A stretch of DNA of 64,000 bases from an uncultured Flavobacteriaceae bacterium (lineage in GTDB: Bacteria; Bacteroidota; Bacteroidia; Flavobacteriales; Flavobacteriaceae): NCBI GenBank assembly GCA_905181835.1, contig CAJIZF010000001.1, forward strand, positions 310,001-374,000, read 5' to 3'. The notes under the pieces were generated by a model, which saw nothing but the letters and a program-made list of their open reading frames with translations, made no database searches and was not told the DNA's origin. Below, piece after piece: positions 49,285 through 58,958 of the stretch (within the stretch, counting starts at the first letter, position 1; every line of letters starts with the position of its first letter). The position numbers and the translations under genes were made by a program.

Positions 49285-49965
49285 TCAAACTGAATTCATA
49301 CGGATCTTTAGAGGCTCAAAAATTCTTGCTGAAAGTCCCCCTTTAAGGGTTATTTTCTCATTTTTTACTTGAAGCCAACTTCCTTCTCTAATGCCAACTA
49401 CAGGAACTGTTTGTTGAGTAAGAAATTCTTTAATTCTGGTCTCTCTAGTTTCACCCATATGTTTACTGGTTGGATTTGGATCTAAATAATGAGGATTAAT
49501 ATTAAAAGGAAGGACTCCTAAAGTTTTAAAAGAAGGGGGATAAACGATAGGCATATCATTAGTTGTATTCATGGTTAAGCCACAAATATTACTTCCTGCG
49601 CTAGTTCCTAAATAGGGAAGACCCTTGATTATTTCTTCCCTTAGAGTTCTCATAAGTTTAAGAGTGTAAAGTTGCTTAACTAAAACAAAAGTATTCCCTC
49701 CTCCTACAAACACGCCTTTTGCATTTTTGAGAGCATTCTCTGGATTTTTGAAGGTATGTAAACCGATAATTTTTTTTTCGATTTTAGAAAATGCTTCAGC
49801 GGCAATAGTGGTATATTGATCATAAGAAATACCTCCCGGTCTTGCATAGGGTATAAATATAATCTCATTCGTATCTTTAAAATGAATCGATATTTCTTCT
49901 ATTAAATAAGATAAATAGGTTCCGCCGAATAAAGAGGAGGTACTTGCAACTAGTAAATTTTTCAT
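49285..49965 (-). CDS. pepE: Dipeptidase E-like serine peptidase (S51)
   Basis: Cleaves N-terminal aspartyl dipeptides in the cytoplasm. 226 residues; nucleophile in YLGTSAGSNICG (about residue 120), VFVGGGNTF oxyanion segment and NPHYLDPNPTSKHMGETR near the end. No signal peptide. Flanked by M15 and BspA-like genes on the same strand. Confidence 0.9.
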   Translation of the reverse strand: MKNLLVASTSSLFGGTYLSYLIEEISIHFKDTNEIIFIPYARPGGISYDQYTTIAAEAFSKIEKKIIGLHTFKNPENALKNAKGVFVGGGNTFVLVKQLYTLKLMRTLREEIIKGLPYLGTSAGSNICGLTMNTTNDMPIVYPPSFKTLGVLPFNINPHYLDPNPTSKHMGETRETRIKEFLTQQTVPVVGIREGSWLQVKNEKITLKGGLSARIFEPLKIRMNSV

Positions 49966-49990
49966 TATTATTTTTAGTTAATCATCCATG

Positions 49991-51005
49991 TTACAATTCG
50001 TGAAATTTGGAATTGGCAAAGTCCATTGGTGGAGTATTATCATCAAAATTTTCACATAAAAATACATTTTCTACGCTCCACGTACTTAAATCTTGATTAA
50101 ATGAACTAGCGTTATTAAACATACTGAACATTTCATTGACAAAACTAACATCCCAATTACTTATTTCTTGATTAAATGATGTAGCATTATAAAACATATA
50201 ATTCATATTGTCTACAGAACTTACATCCCAATTTCCTAGAGCTTGATTAAAACTTGAGGCATAGGAGAACAGACCTCTCATTGTAATACCTTTCGATACA
50301 TTCCAATTTTCTATGTTTTGATTGAAATTTGTTGCTCGGGTAAACATATTGTTAAATATTAAAACATTGCTTACATCCCAATTACCTATTTTGATTAAAA
50401 GAAGATGCATTCCAAAACATTGCGTACATGGAAGTAACATTGCTTACATCCCAGTTGCCAATATTTTGATTAAAAGATGTTTTATTATAAAATAAGTTAC
50501 TCATGATGGTAATTTTTGTCGTCGCTATTTTGGTCACATCACTTCCATTTTGCAACATGCTAGCTAACAGTTCTCTATCTACTACTGTATATAAAACATC
50601 ATTAATATAGCCCGTATCACCTACCTCGGACCATTCTTTTGCTTTTATGGTAATTTCATTACTATCCAGATAAACAGGATTGTTTAAATCCTCCAAAACG
50701 TTTACTTGTCTGGTAGCAGTGGTGCTATTATTTGCAGCATCTGAAACACTATAAGTAATCGTATACGAATTTATCAAATTAGTATTTACAGAACCTGTTG
50801 TTATGATTGAAGCGGTTAAATCTCCGTCAACATCGTCAGTTGCAGTAGCTCCAGCATCCACATATATGGTGTTTTGGTATATATTGATACTGTTATCCCC
50901 AATAATTGATATACTTGGAGGTGTAATGTCGTTTTCTATAAAAATTTGATCATCATCTATACAGGCATAAAATAAAAGAATAACAAAAAATAATTTTAAT
51001 TTCAT
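49991..51005 (-). CDS. BspA-like repeat lipoprotein with DUF5011 domain, frame broken
   Basis: Predicted surface lipoprotein (signal ends VILLFYAC). An Ig-like DUF5011 domain (YVDAGATATDDVDGDLTASI) precedes six 25-residue DUF285/BspA repeats of the type SFNQNIGNWDVSNVTSMY. The frame breaks after the second SSFNQN near 50387-50391: keeping the 25-residue spacing needs two missing bases, giving about 338 residues. The downstream frame then continues with four further repeats. Such proteins often mediate adhesion or surface interactions; no T9SS tail is visible. Confidence 0.75.
50020..50480 (-). repeat. 75-bp BspA/DUF285 coding repeats
   Basis: About six units of 75 bases encode the NWDVS-containing repeats; most carry the plus-strand sequence TACATCCCA(A/G)TT or a close variant. 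Recombination between units or misassembly could explain the frame break inside the array. Confidence 0.7.
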
Positions 51006-51181
51006 GTGTTAATGATTAATATGTAAATTTAATAAAGACCATCCAATTTTTTAGAATTTTATGAATTCATTTATTTCACAACCCAATATTTGTATTTTCT
51101 AGTTAGTTTTTAAGTAATATTTTTGAAGAATAAAAGTTAAATAAAAAAATAAGTGAAACAAATTATTATATTGCAAGTCTT

Positions 51182-51691
51182 ATGAAAAGCAATTTAAAAA
51201 CAATCATCTTTTGCCTACTAATCTTTATATTCTTTTCAGGTTTTGTTGCTCATAAATTTTATGTGAGTACAACAAAAGTTGAGTATGTTAAAGAAAGAAA
51301 ATCGATACAGATTATTTCAAAAATATTTGTTGAAGATTTAGAACAAGTATTACAGGAGCGTTATAGTTCAAGAGTTCAACTAGATTCTAAAAGAGAAACA
51401 GAATTGGATCAAAATTATTTAATCGAATATGTTTTGCAAAAACTAAAATTTAAGGTTAATGGTAACGATGCTCCACTAATTTATATTGGTAAAGAATACG
51501 ATATAGATATTTTAAATATTTATTTTGAAATCGAAGATGTTGAGGAACTTGAATCAATTAGAATCGAAAATAAAATACTTCTCGATTTATTTCCTGAACA
51601 ACAAAATATAATTCACTTTTCAAATGAAAAAAATAATAGGAATTTAATTTTAGATAAAAATCGTCCCAATGGTTTGTTAAACTTTAATTAA
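51182..51691 (+). CDS. DUF6702-like exported protein
   Basis: 169 residues with an N-terminal signal or anchor segment (IIFCLLIFIFFSGFVA) followed by HKFYVSTTKVEYV and a beta-rich domain. It resembles DUF6702 proteins that sit beside M1 peptidases in flavobacteria; function unknown. It precedes the M1 peptidase by about 60 bases on the same strand and is probably co-transcribed. Confidence 0.78.
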   Translation: MKSNLKTIIFCLLIFIFFSGFVAHKFYVSTTKVEYVKERKSIQIISKIFVEDLEQVLQERYSSRVQLDSKRETELDQNYLIEYVLQKLKFKVNGNDAPLIYIGKEYDIDILNIYFEIEDVEELESIRIENKILLDLFPEQQNIIHFSNEKNNRNLILDKNRPNGLLNFN

Positions 51692-51752
51692 AGAATCTTA
51701 AATATCCCCAAGAAAAACTATTTTTAAAAATTAAAATAAATTAAATTAAAAA

Positions 51753-54057
51753 ATGAAACTATTTAAATTACTGGCTTTAATTGCTACTACTTTTTGCAAC
51801 AGGATCAAGTCATTCCCAAGAAGTAGAAAAAGAAGAACGTGTTCCAGGACATTACAACAATAATCCCTTCAAACAGTTATACGAAGAGTTTTCAACTCCA
51901 AATCAATATCGTTCTGCAAGTGGTGCTCCAGGCCCTGCCTATTATCAACAGCAAGCGGATTATGTTATGGATATTGAATTAGACGATAAGAATAAAAAGT
52001 TAATGGGTTATGAAACCATAACCTATACTAATAATTCTCCTGATGTTTTAGATTATTTATGGGTACAGCTAGATCAAAATATGAGAGCTAGAGATTCCAA
52101 AACCCCACTCATTCAATCTAGTGGAGCTGCTCCTGCAGATATGGCTGGAAATTTTGTAAATCAATACATGGGAGAAGGTTTTGACGGAGGTTTCAATATT
52201 CAAGAAGTAAAAGATACCAATGGAAAAAATTTAGAGTATACCATTAATAGGACTATGATGCGTATTGAGTTACCAAAAAGTATGAAAACAGGAGATCAAT
52301 TTGAATTTTCAATTCGTTGGTGGTACAATATTAATGATCATGTAAATAAAAGAGGTCGTAGTGGTTATGAGGAGTTTGAAGATGGAAATCGTGCTTATGT
52401 GATTGCACAGTTTTTTCCTCGTATGGCAGTTTATAATGATGTTGAAGGTTGGCAAAATAGTCAATTTTGGGGAAGAGACGAGTTTGCGCTAGTTTTTGGA
52501 GATTACGAAGTTAATATCACAGTACCCTCCGATCACATTTTAGATGGAACCGGTGAGCTTCAAAATCGAAAAGAAGTTTTTTCAAAGGAAATGATAAAAC
52601 GCTATGAACAAGCAAAAAAGTCATACGAAGAACCTGTAGTTATTGTAACGCAAGATGAGGCTGAAGAAGCTTCCAAAGGATTTTTAACCAGTAAAAAAAC
52701 TTGGAAATTTAAAGCTAAAAATGTTCGTGATTATGCATTCGCTACCTCAAGAAGATTCATTTGGGATATGATGGCCGTTAAATTAGGAAGTAGAGATGTG
52801 ATGGCTGTTTCTATGTATCCAAAAGAAGGAAATCCACTTTGGGAGGATTGGTCTACAAAAGTAGTTGCTAGTACGCTAATTTCATATTCAAGAATGACTT
52901 TTGATTACCCTTACCCAAAAGCAATATCTGTACACGCTAAAAATCAAGGTATGGAATATCCAATGATTTGTTGGAATTACGGACGTCCTGATTCAGATGG
53001 AACTTACAGTGATCGAGTTAAATATGGTATGTTTGGGGTCGTTATCCATGAAATAGGACACAATTACTTTCCAATGATTATCAATAGTGATGAGCGCCAA
53101 TGGACCTGGATGGATGAAGGAATAAATACCTTTGTTCAATACATAGCGGAACAAGATTTTGGCGAAAAATATCCTGAAGCTATAACTCCAAATAAAAAGT
53201 ATCCATCTAGAAGAGGACCTGCAAAGAATATTGTAGGATATATGTCTGGAGATCAAAGTCAAATTGCTCCAATTATGACAAAAGGTTTAAACACCTATAA
53301 CTTTGGTGCTAATGGATATTCTAAACCTGGAACGGGACTAAACATACTAAGAGAAACTGTCATGGGTCGAGAACTATTTGATTATTCCTTTAAGACTTAT
53401 GCAAATAGATGGATATTTAAACATCCATCTCCAGAAGATTTTTTTAGAACTATGGAAGATGCTTCTGCAATGGATCTAGATTGGTTTTGGAGAGGCTGGT
53501 TTTATACAACAAATGTTGTTGATATAGGTGTTCAAGATGTTAAAAAATATTATGTAACCTCTAAAATGAATCAACAAGTAAAAAATATGATGAGTGCTAG
53601 AGGGATGAAAGAAAGTGATTTGCCTCCCTTAGTTTATCTAGTTGAAGAAGGAAGTGAAGATTTTGAAGAAAGTATGCGTACCTCAACTCTTGATGATGTG
53701 ACTACCCTACAGGAATACATTATGGATAATTTAAGTCCAGAGGAAAGAACAAATCTTAAGAAACCAACTTTCTTTTACGAGGTTACCTTCGAAAAAGTAG
53801 GTAAACTCCCTATGCCTATAATAGTTGAATATACCTATGGTGATGGTTCTTCAGAAAGAATAACTTATCCTGTTCAAATATGGAAAACAAGTGATAAATC
53901 TGTTGGAAAGGTAATCGCATCGGATAAAGAAATAACTAAAATAGTTGTTGACCCAGATGAAGAAACGGCCGATGTTGACACTAGTAACAATTCATGGCCA
54001 AAACGAAAAAAATTAGGTCAATTTGATTCATTCAAAAAGAATAAAGTTAAAAATTAA
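51753..54057 (+). CDS. M1-family metallopeptidase, frame break in signal peptide
   Basis: Exported zinc aminopeptidase-like enzyme. The HEIGHNYFP zinc motif with the third ligand Glu in WTWMDEGINTF is present, along with an N-terminal beta domain and a C-terminal domain. The frame is clean from 51781, but the ATG at 51753 with MKLFKLLALIATT is one base out of register. Removing one T from TTTTT at 51791-51795 gives a complete signal peptide (…ATGSSHSQ) and 767 residues. The GAMEN motif of classical aminopeptidases reads NQGMEYPM here, so activity may differ. Confidence 0.86.
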
Positions 54058-54077
54058 ATTTATTTAATAATTTGATT

Positions 54078-54110
54078 GAGCCGCTTTTAATTTGATTAGC
54101 GGCTCTTTTT
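54078..54110 (+). terminator. Terminator after the M1 peptidase gene
   Basis: GAGCCGCT pairs with AGCGGCTC around a 12-base loop, followed by TTTTT. Confidence 0.9.
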
Positions 54111-54174
54111 GTTGGTTTAATAAATTTGAATAAGTAATTCAAACCTTAACCTTTTTTTACAGAAGCTAGAGCTA

Positions 54175-54202
54175 TTGCTGAGCAACAAAATTGTTATATT
54201 TG
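54175..54202 (+). promoter_or_regulatory. Predicted Bacteroidota promoter of tatA
   Basis: TTG (54175-54177), a 17-base spacer and TATATTTG (54195-54202). The -7 box ends four bases before the ATG at 54207, so the transcript is predicted to be leaderless or nearly so. Confidence 0.65.
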
Positions 54203-54206
54203 CACC

Positions 54207-54524
54207 ATGATTTTATATCCTTTATTCATTAGTGGCGCTGAGATATTTTTTATCGTTTTTATTGTAGTTATGATATTTGGTGCTGATAAAGTTCCTGAAA
54301 TTGCAAGGGGATTAGGAAAAGGAATGCGTCAAATTAAAGATGCAACCAACGATATAAAAAGTGAAATTAATAAAACTGCAAAAAAAGAAGGAATAGATTT
54401 AAAATCTCCAGAAAAATTAACCGATGATTTTAGGCGTAATTTTTCCAAAAATTTATCTTCTGAAATTAAGGATGTTAAGGATACCGTTGACGATGTCACG
54501 GGACCAATTAAAAGAAAATTCTAA
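54207..54524 (+). CDS. tatA: TatA/E-family twin-arginine translocase subunit
   Basis: Forms the Tat protein-conducting oligomer for folded proteins. 105 residues: N-terminal membrane helix (IFFIVFIVVMIFG), the hinge and FGADKVPEIARGLGKGMR amphipathic helix, then a charged tail. TatA-type rather than TatB by the short helix and context-free sequence; the distinction is not certain. The convergent O-methyltransferase stop is directly adjacent. Confidence 0.9.
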   Translation: MILYPLFISGAEIFFIVFIVVMIFGADKVPEIARGLGKGMRQIKDATNDIKSEINKTAKKEGIDLKSPEKLTDDFRRNFSKNLSSEIKDVKDTVDDVTGPIKRKF

Positions 54525-55166
54525 TTATTTAACTCTTGTAAGAGTAAGACCATCCCGAATAGGCAACAAAACAGTTTCTAATTGAGAATGCTCATTAATC
54601 ATTTTATTATATTTTAAGAGTGCTTCAGTGTCTTTGTCACCTTTTTGTATTTTCTCAATTACTTTTCCAGTCCACAATACATTATCACTTAATATTACCG
54701 ACCCACTTTTAAGCTTTGGTAGAATTATTTCTAAATAATTAGGGTAATTCTGTTTATCGGCATCAATAAAAACTAAATCAAAGGTTTTATCTATTGTAGG
54801 AATTATATTTAAAGCATTACCAGTATGTTGAATTATTTGATTTCCAAAACCAGACTTGTCAAAATACTTTCTCTGCAAATCATATAATTCCTCATTGGTA
54901 TCAATGGTATGAAGTTGTCCCTTTGGCTGAATACCTTCAACTAAGCATAATGCAGAATAGCCAGTATAGGTTCCAATTTCAAGTACGTTTTTTGGATTAA
55001 TTAATTTAGATACCATACTTAAAACCCTACCTTGAAAATGTCCACTTAACATTCTCGGAGCTAAAACTTTTTGCCAAGTTTCTCTGCTTAATTGTTGCAA
55101 TAATTCCGGTTCCTTTTGTGAATGAGCAACTACATAATCATCTAACTTCTCTGGTAAAAAATGCAT
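54525..55166 (-). CDS. Catechol-type O-methyltransferase (SAM-dependent)
   Basis: 213 residues, of the caffeoyl-CoA/catechol O-methyltransferase family: VLEIGTYTGYSALCL SAM loop (about residue 61), VFIDADKQNYPNYL metal-binding segment and ILSDNVLWTGKV. Needs a divalent metal and acts on vicinal hydroxyl or amino-hydroxyl aromatics in known relatives. It is the last gene of the kynurenine operon, 12 bases after ACMSD. Its relation to that pathway is inference. Confidence 0.85.
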   Translation of the reverse strand: MHFLPEKLDDYVVAHSQKEPELLQQLSRETWQKVLAPRMLSGHFQGRVLSMVSKLINPKNVLEIGTYTGYSALCLVEGIQPKGQLHTIDTNEELYDLQRKYFDKSGFGNQIIQHTGNALNIIPTIDKTFDLVFIDADKQNYPNYLEIILPKLKSGSVILSDNVLWTGKVIEKIQKGDKDTEALLKYNKMINEHSQLETVLLPIRDGLTLTRVK

Positions 55167-55178
55167 TTTATTATTAGG

Positions 55179-56261
55179 TTAACTAATGATTTTATTAATT
55201 AAATCTTGTTTCTTTTTTTTATCATCACCAAATAACCATTGCAATACATTATCATCCCAAATTGCATCGCATTCCTCTGAGGTTAGTATTTTTTCATCTT
55301 GAGCTAAATCTAAAATTTTACCTGGATAAGAAGATTGGCTTTCGCTCTCCATTTCTCCTAAAGGATAGGGATCATCCAAGCCCATTATTATTTGCTTGGA
55401 GGTTTGATTTTTTACAATTAATTGCAAAGAGCCTGTGTCATGAACTAAAGTATCAAAGAAAATGTTTTTGTGTGCTACTGATTTTCTTGGATGTACTTTT
55501 CCTTCAAATAAATCGGGTCTTCCATCAAAACCTTGTATTCTTCTTCCTAAATTCATTTGAGCCAATTGTCCACCGTGAGCAAAGCAAGTTCTCATATTAG
55601 GAAATTTATCAGCATAACCGTTTAGAGTAAAAAAGTGGTAAGCATCAGCACATTGTGCTAACATCCATATTAGATGAAAACGCCATGCAGTATTTTCTAG
55701 TTTAATAAACTTTTCTCCATCATAAGGATGTATTTCTACTGCTAGATTATATTTGTTTGCTAATTCGAAAATGGGTTCATTTTCTTCGTCAAATATGCAA
55801 CGCCAGGTTCCAATCGTATCCATATAATGAGTTGGCAAACATAGTAAGTTCAAACCTAATTGCTCCACACATCGTTCTATCTCCCATAATGCACCTCTAC
55901 CGTATCCTGGATGTACTACAAATCCACAAGTGAATTTTGAAGAATGCTTTTGTTGTATTTTAGCATTAAAATCGTTTTGAAAACGAAGCGCTTGTTTCAT
56001 TTCTTCCAAGCGTAAACCATTCCCATACAACTGCGACAAGTTTAATACCACTGCATGATCAATCTGGTATTTTTCCATCCAGTCTAATTTTTCATTTAAA
56101 AAGAAACTAGAATCGGTAACCGGACGTTTCCAGTTTTTTTGAAGCATAAAGTTTCGATCTTTATCGACCCAAAAAATACCATTATCCTTCATAAATTGAG
56201 GAATCTCTTCCGGATAGGGTAGAAGATGCGAATGTCCGTTAATTCTTAATTTTCGTTTCAT
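55179..56261 (-). CDS. 2-Amino-3-carboxymuconate-6-semialdehyde decarboxylase-like amidohydrolase
   Basis: Decarboxylates ACMS to 2-aminomuconate semialdehyde, diverting tryptophan carbon from quinolinate. 360 residues of the amidohydrolase_2 fold with NGHSHLLPYPEE (the first metal histidines), PTHYMDTIG, AVEIHPYD, CFAHGGQLA and GLDDPYPLGE (terminal metal Asp). Gene context with kynU, kmo, aldehyde dehydrogenase and RidA supports ACMSD over other decarboxylases of this fold. Confidence 0.87.
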   Translation of the reverse strand: MKRKLRINGHSHLLPYPEEIPQFMKDNGIFWVDKDRNFMLQKNWKRPVTDSSFFLNEKLDWMEKYQIDHAVVLNLSQLYGNGLRLEEMKQALRFQNDFNAKIQQKHSSKFTCGFVVHPGYGRGALWEIERCVEQLGLNLLCLPTHYMDTIGTWRCIFDEENEPIFELANKYNLAVEIHPYDGEKFIKLENTAWRFHLIWMLAQCADAYHFFTLNGYADKFPNMRTCFAHGGQLAQMNLGRRIQGFDGRPDLFEGKVHPRKSVAHKNIFFDTLVHDTGSLQLIVKNQTSKQIIMGLDDPYPLGEMESESQSSYPGKILDLAQDEKILTSEECDAIWDDNVLQWLFGDDKKKKQDLINKIIS

Positions 56262-56292
56262 AATAAATTCCTTTATGTATGTAATATACTAA

Positions 56293-57075
56293 TTACAAAC
56301 TTTTAGTTCTTCCGCCGTCGACTGGTAAATTTATCCCATTGATATACCCGGCTGTTTCACTAGCTAGAAATGCCACCGTGTAGGCTATTTCTTCAGGTTT
56401 AGCAAACCTTCTTGCAGGTATTATACTTTTCATTACCTCCCTTGCTTCTTCAGGTGATTTTCCTATTTTTTTGCCAATATTAATCATAATCTGATCTAAA
56501 CGCTCAGTAGCTGTGGCTCCGGGCAATACGTTATTAACTGTAATTCCAAAAGGACCTAATTCAGACGCCAAAGTTTTACTCCAGTTAGCAACTGCACCAC
56601 GAATAGTATTACTAACTCCTAGTCCTTCAATCGGTTGTTTAACGGAAGTTGAAATAATATTTATAATTCGTCCATAGTTATTTATTTTCATACCTGCAAC
56701 TACTGCTTGAACTAGTAATTGATTGCAGAGTAGATGTTGCGAGAAAGCAGCTGTAAACTCAGAAAGATTGGCATTAAATATAGGCCCACCCTTGGGCCCA
56801 CCAGTATTATTTAAAAGAATATGGTAGTTTTTATTTATATTATCAGATAGGATCTCTTTTAGTGAATTAGGTTCACTAAAATCTGCTAGTAAATAATTGT
56901 GGTTTTGTCCATTATTAGTTGGTAATTCAGACAAAGTATTTTTAAGCTTGTCTTCATTTCTTGCTAATAAGGTGATGTTAGCACCAAGTGCAGCTAGTTC
57001 CATCGCAGATGCTTTGCCAATACCTGCAGTACTACCACAGATTAATGCATTTTTATTTTTTAAATTAAGATTCAT
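56293..57075 (-). CDS. SDR-family protein with non-canonical active site
   Basis: 260 residues of the short-chain dehydrogenase fold: cofactor loop GSTAGIGKA, NNTGGP, NIISTSVKQP with the catalytic Ser region, and PGATATERL. The usual Tyr-x3-Lys is replaced by SNTIR (Ser in place of Tyr, Arg in place of Lys), so classical dehydrogenase chemistry is doubtful. Ends with GGRTKSL. It sits between the aldehyde dehydrogenase and ACMSD genes, so it likely acts on a pathway intermediate. Confidence 0.85.
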   Translation of the reverse strand: MNLNLKNKNALICGSTAGIGKASAMELAALGANITLLARNEDKLKNTLSELPTNNGQNHNYLLADFSEPNSLKEILSDNINKNYHILLNNTGGPKGGPIFNANLSEFTAAFSQHLLCNQLLVQAVVAGMKINNYGRIINIISTSVKQPIEGLGVSNTIRGAVANWSKTLASELGPFGITVNNVLPGATATERLDQIMINIGKKIGKSPEEAREVMKSIIPARRFAKPEEIAYTVAFLASETAGYINGINLPVDGGRTKSL

Positions 57076-57091
57076 AAGTTTATTTCAATAA

Positions 57092-58540
57092 TTAATTATC
57101 GTATTTAATACAAATATTTTTAGATTCTGTAAAGAACTTCAAAGCCTCGAAACCACCTTCACGACCTACACCGCTGTTTTTGACACCACCAAATGGAGTT
57201 CTTAGATCTCTATTTAACCAAGTGTTTACCCAAACTATTCCAGCTTCAATTTTCTTAGAAACTCGCATTGTTCTGTCTATATTACTGGTCCAAAGTGTTG
57301 CAGACAGTCCATACTTGACATTGTTAGCCATTTCTAATACTTCTTCTTCAGTGTCAAAAGGCATGATGGTAACTACAGGTCCAAAAATTTCTTCTTGATT
57401 TGTTCTACATTGCTGGTCTTGGATTTCTATAACGGTAGGCTCTAGATAATATCCATTTTCAGATCCATTTATGGTAACTTTATTTCCACCAGTTAAAATT
57501 TTTCCTCCTTCTTCCTTTGCTAAATCAATATATCCCAATACTTTTTCAAGATGAGGTTTAGAAACCAAAGCGCCAATATTTGTTGTAGAAACAAATGGAT
57601 CACCAATTTTCAACTCTCTTACCTTAGCAACAAAGTCTTTTTTAAACTTCAAGTAGATTGATTTTTCGACAAAAATTCGACTTCCACACAAACAAATCTG
57701 TCCTTGATTTGCAAAAGACGACTTTATGGTCACCGAAAGCATTTTTTCATAGTTACAATCTGCAAAAATGATATTAGGATTTTTACCACCTAATTCTAAG
57801 GATAATTTTTTAAACATTGGAGCTGCTTTCCGTGCAATTGCTTCCCCCGTTTTTGTACCACCAGTAAATGATATTGCTTTAATATTCGGATGTTCTACAA
57901 TTGCTTGTCCTGCAGAAGGACCAGTACCGTGAACAATATTTAAAACGCCATTTGGTAATCCAGCTTTCGAGCAGATGTCTCCTAATAAAAATGCTGTCAT
58001 TGGAGTTACTTCACTCGGTTTTGCTACGACTGTATTACCTGCAGCAAGTGCTGGAGCTATTTTCCAAGTAAATAAATATAGTGGTAAATTCCAGGGAGAA
58101 ATACACCCAACCACTCCAATGGGTTGTCGTAGCGTAAAGTTCATACTATTAAGTCCTATACTTTCATGCGCCTCACTTGAAAATTGTGTGATGGCGTGTG
58201 CAAAAAATTTAAAATTACTAGATGCTCTAGGTATATCAACTGATTTTGCTAAACTTAATGGTTTTCCGTTGTCCAAAGACTCTGCTTCTGCTAATTTATC
58301 TAGATTATCTTCTATTAAATCCGCAATTTTTGAAAGAATAGCACTTCGTTTATTAATGGTTGTATTGGACCAAGATGGAAATGCTTTTTCAGCAGCTAGA
58401 TAAGCGTTGTCAACATCTACAGAAGAGGAAGAAGCGATTTTTGAATAGACTACTCCTTTCGAAGGGTTGTAATTATCTAACCAATCCTGCGAGAAAGGCT
58501 CACAATAAGATCCATCGATATAGTTTAGTATTTTTTTCAT
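57092..58540 (-). CDS. 2-Aminomuconate semialdehyde dehydrogenase-like aldehyde dehydrogenase
   Basis: Oxidises aminomuconate semialdehyde to 2-aminomuconate with NAD+. 482 residues; motifs SPWNLPLYLFTWKIAPALAA, SFTGGTKTGEAIA, ELGGKNPNIIF and the catalytic Cys in NQGQICLCGSR. Operon context with ACMSD and RidA gives the substrate. Related hydroxymuconate semialdehyde dehydrogenases share the family. Confidence 0.88.
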   Translation of the reverse strand: MKKILNYIDGSYCEPFSQDWLDNYNPSKGVVYSKIASSSSVDVDNAYLAAEKAFPSWSNTTINKRSAILSKIADLIEDNLDKLAEAESLDNGKPLSLAKSVDIPRASSNFKFFAHAITQFSSEAHESIGLNSMNFTLRQPIGVVGCISPWNLPLYLFTWKIAPALAAGNTVVAKPSEVTPMTAFLLGDICSKAGLPNGVLNIVHGTGPSAGQAIVEHPNIKAISFTGGTKTGEAIARKAAPMFKKLSLELGGKNPNIIFADCNYEKMLSVTIKSSFANQGQICLCGSRIFVEKSIYLKFKKDFVAKVRELKIGDPFVSTTNIGALVSKPHLEKVLGYIDLAKEEGGKILTGGNKVTINGSENGYYLEPTVIEIQDQQCRTNQEEIFGPVVTIMPFDTEEEVLEMANNVKYGLSATLWTSNIDRTMRVSKKIEAGIVWVNTWLNRDLRTPFGGVKNSGVGREGGFEALKFFTESKNICIKYDN

Positions 58541-58547
58541 AGCTATA

Positions 58548-58955
58548 TTATAGAGGCTTATATGCGGTAACTTTAATTTCTACTACTAAATCTGGATGTG
58601 GTAATTGATGAACTGCAACCGTAGTTCTTGTAGGTCCTGTTTCTTTATCAAAAAATTCGGCATAAGCTTTATTATATCCTGCAAAATCATTCATATTTAC
58701 TAAAAAAGTGGATACGTCTACGACATCTTTTAAGGAAGCTCCAATTTTTTTTAAGTTCGCATCTATATTATTTAGTACCTCACGAGTTTGGACTTCAATA
58801 TTTAAAAATTTAGTGCCCATTTCATCAATAATATCAACTCCAGCAATAGAATTGTCTGGTCTTCTAGAACTTGTTCCAGATACAAATATAAAATTGCCTG
58901 CTCTCTTTACATGAGGGTAGGCACCTCTTGGAGTAACTTTTCCGTTTTCTTTCAT
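58548..58955 (-). CDS. RidA/YjgF-family protein, candidate 2-aminomuconate deaminase
   Basis: 135 residues with [11 protein letters not shown], the Arg of [15 protein letters not shown] and VVEIKVTAY. In kynurenine-type operons such a protein serves as the aminomuconate deaminase giving 4-oxalocrotonate. Generic imine deaminase function is the alternative. 4 bases downstream of kmo. Confidence 0.85.
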   Translation of the reverse strand: MKENGKVTPRGAYPHVKRAGNFIFVSGTSSRRPDNSIAGVDIIDEMGTKFLNIEVQTREVLNNIDANLKKIGASLKDVVDVSTFLVNMNDFAGYNKAYAEFFDKETGPTRTTVAVHQLPHPDLVVEIKVTAYKPL

Positions 58956-58958
58956 AGG

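Noticed and set aside
28851..51795. Programmed +1 frameshifting as a shared mechanism for the frame breaks
   Set aside because: The break sites share no slippery sequence or stop-codon context, and they occur in unrelated genes.
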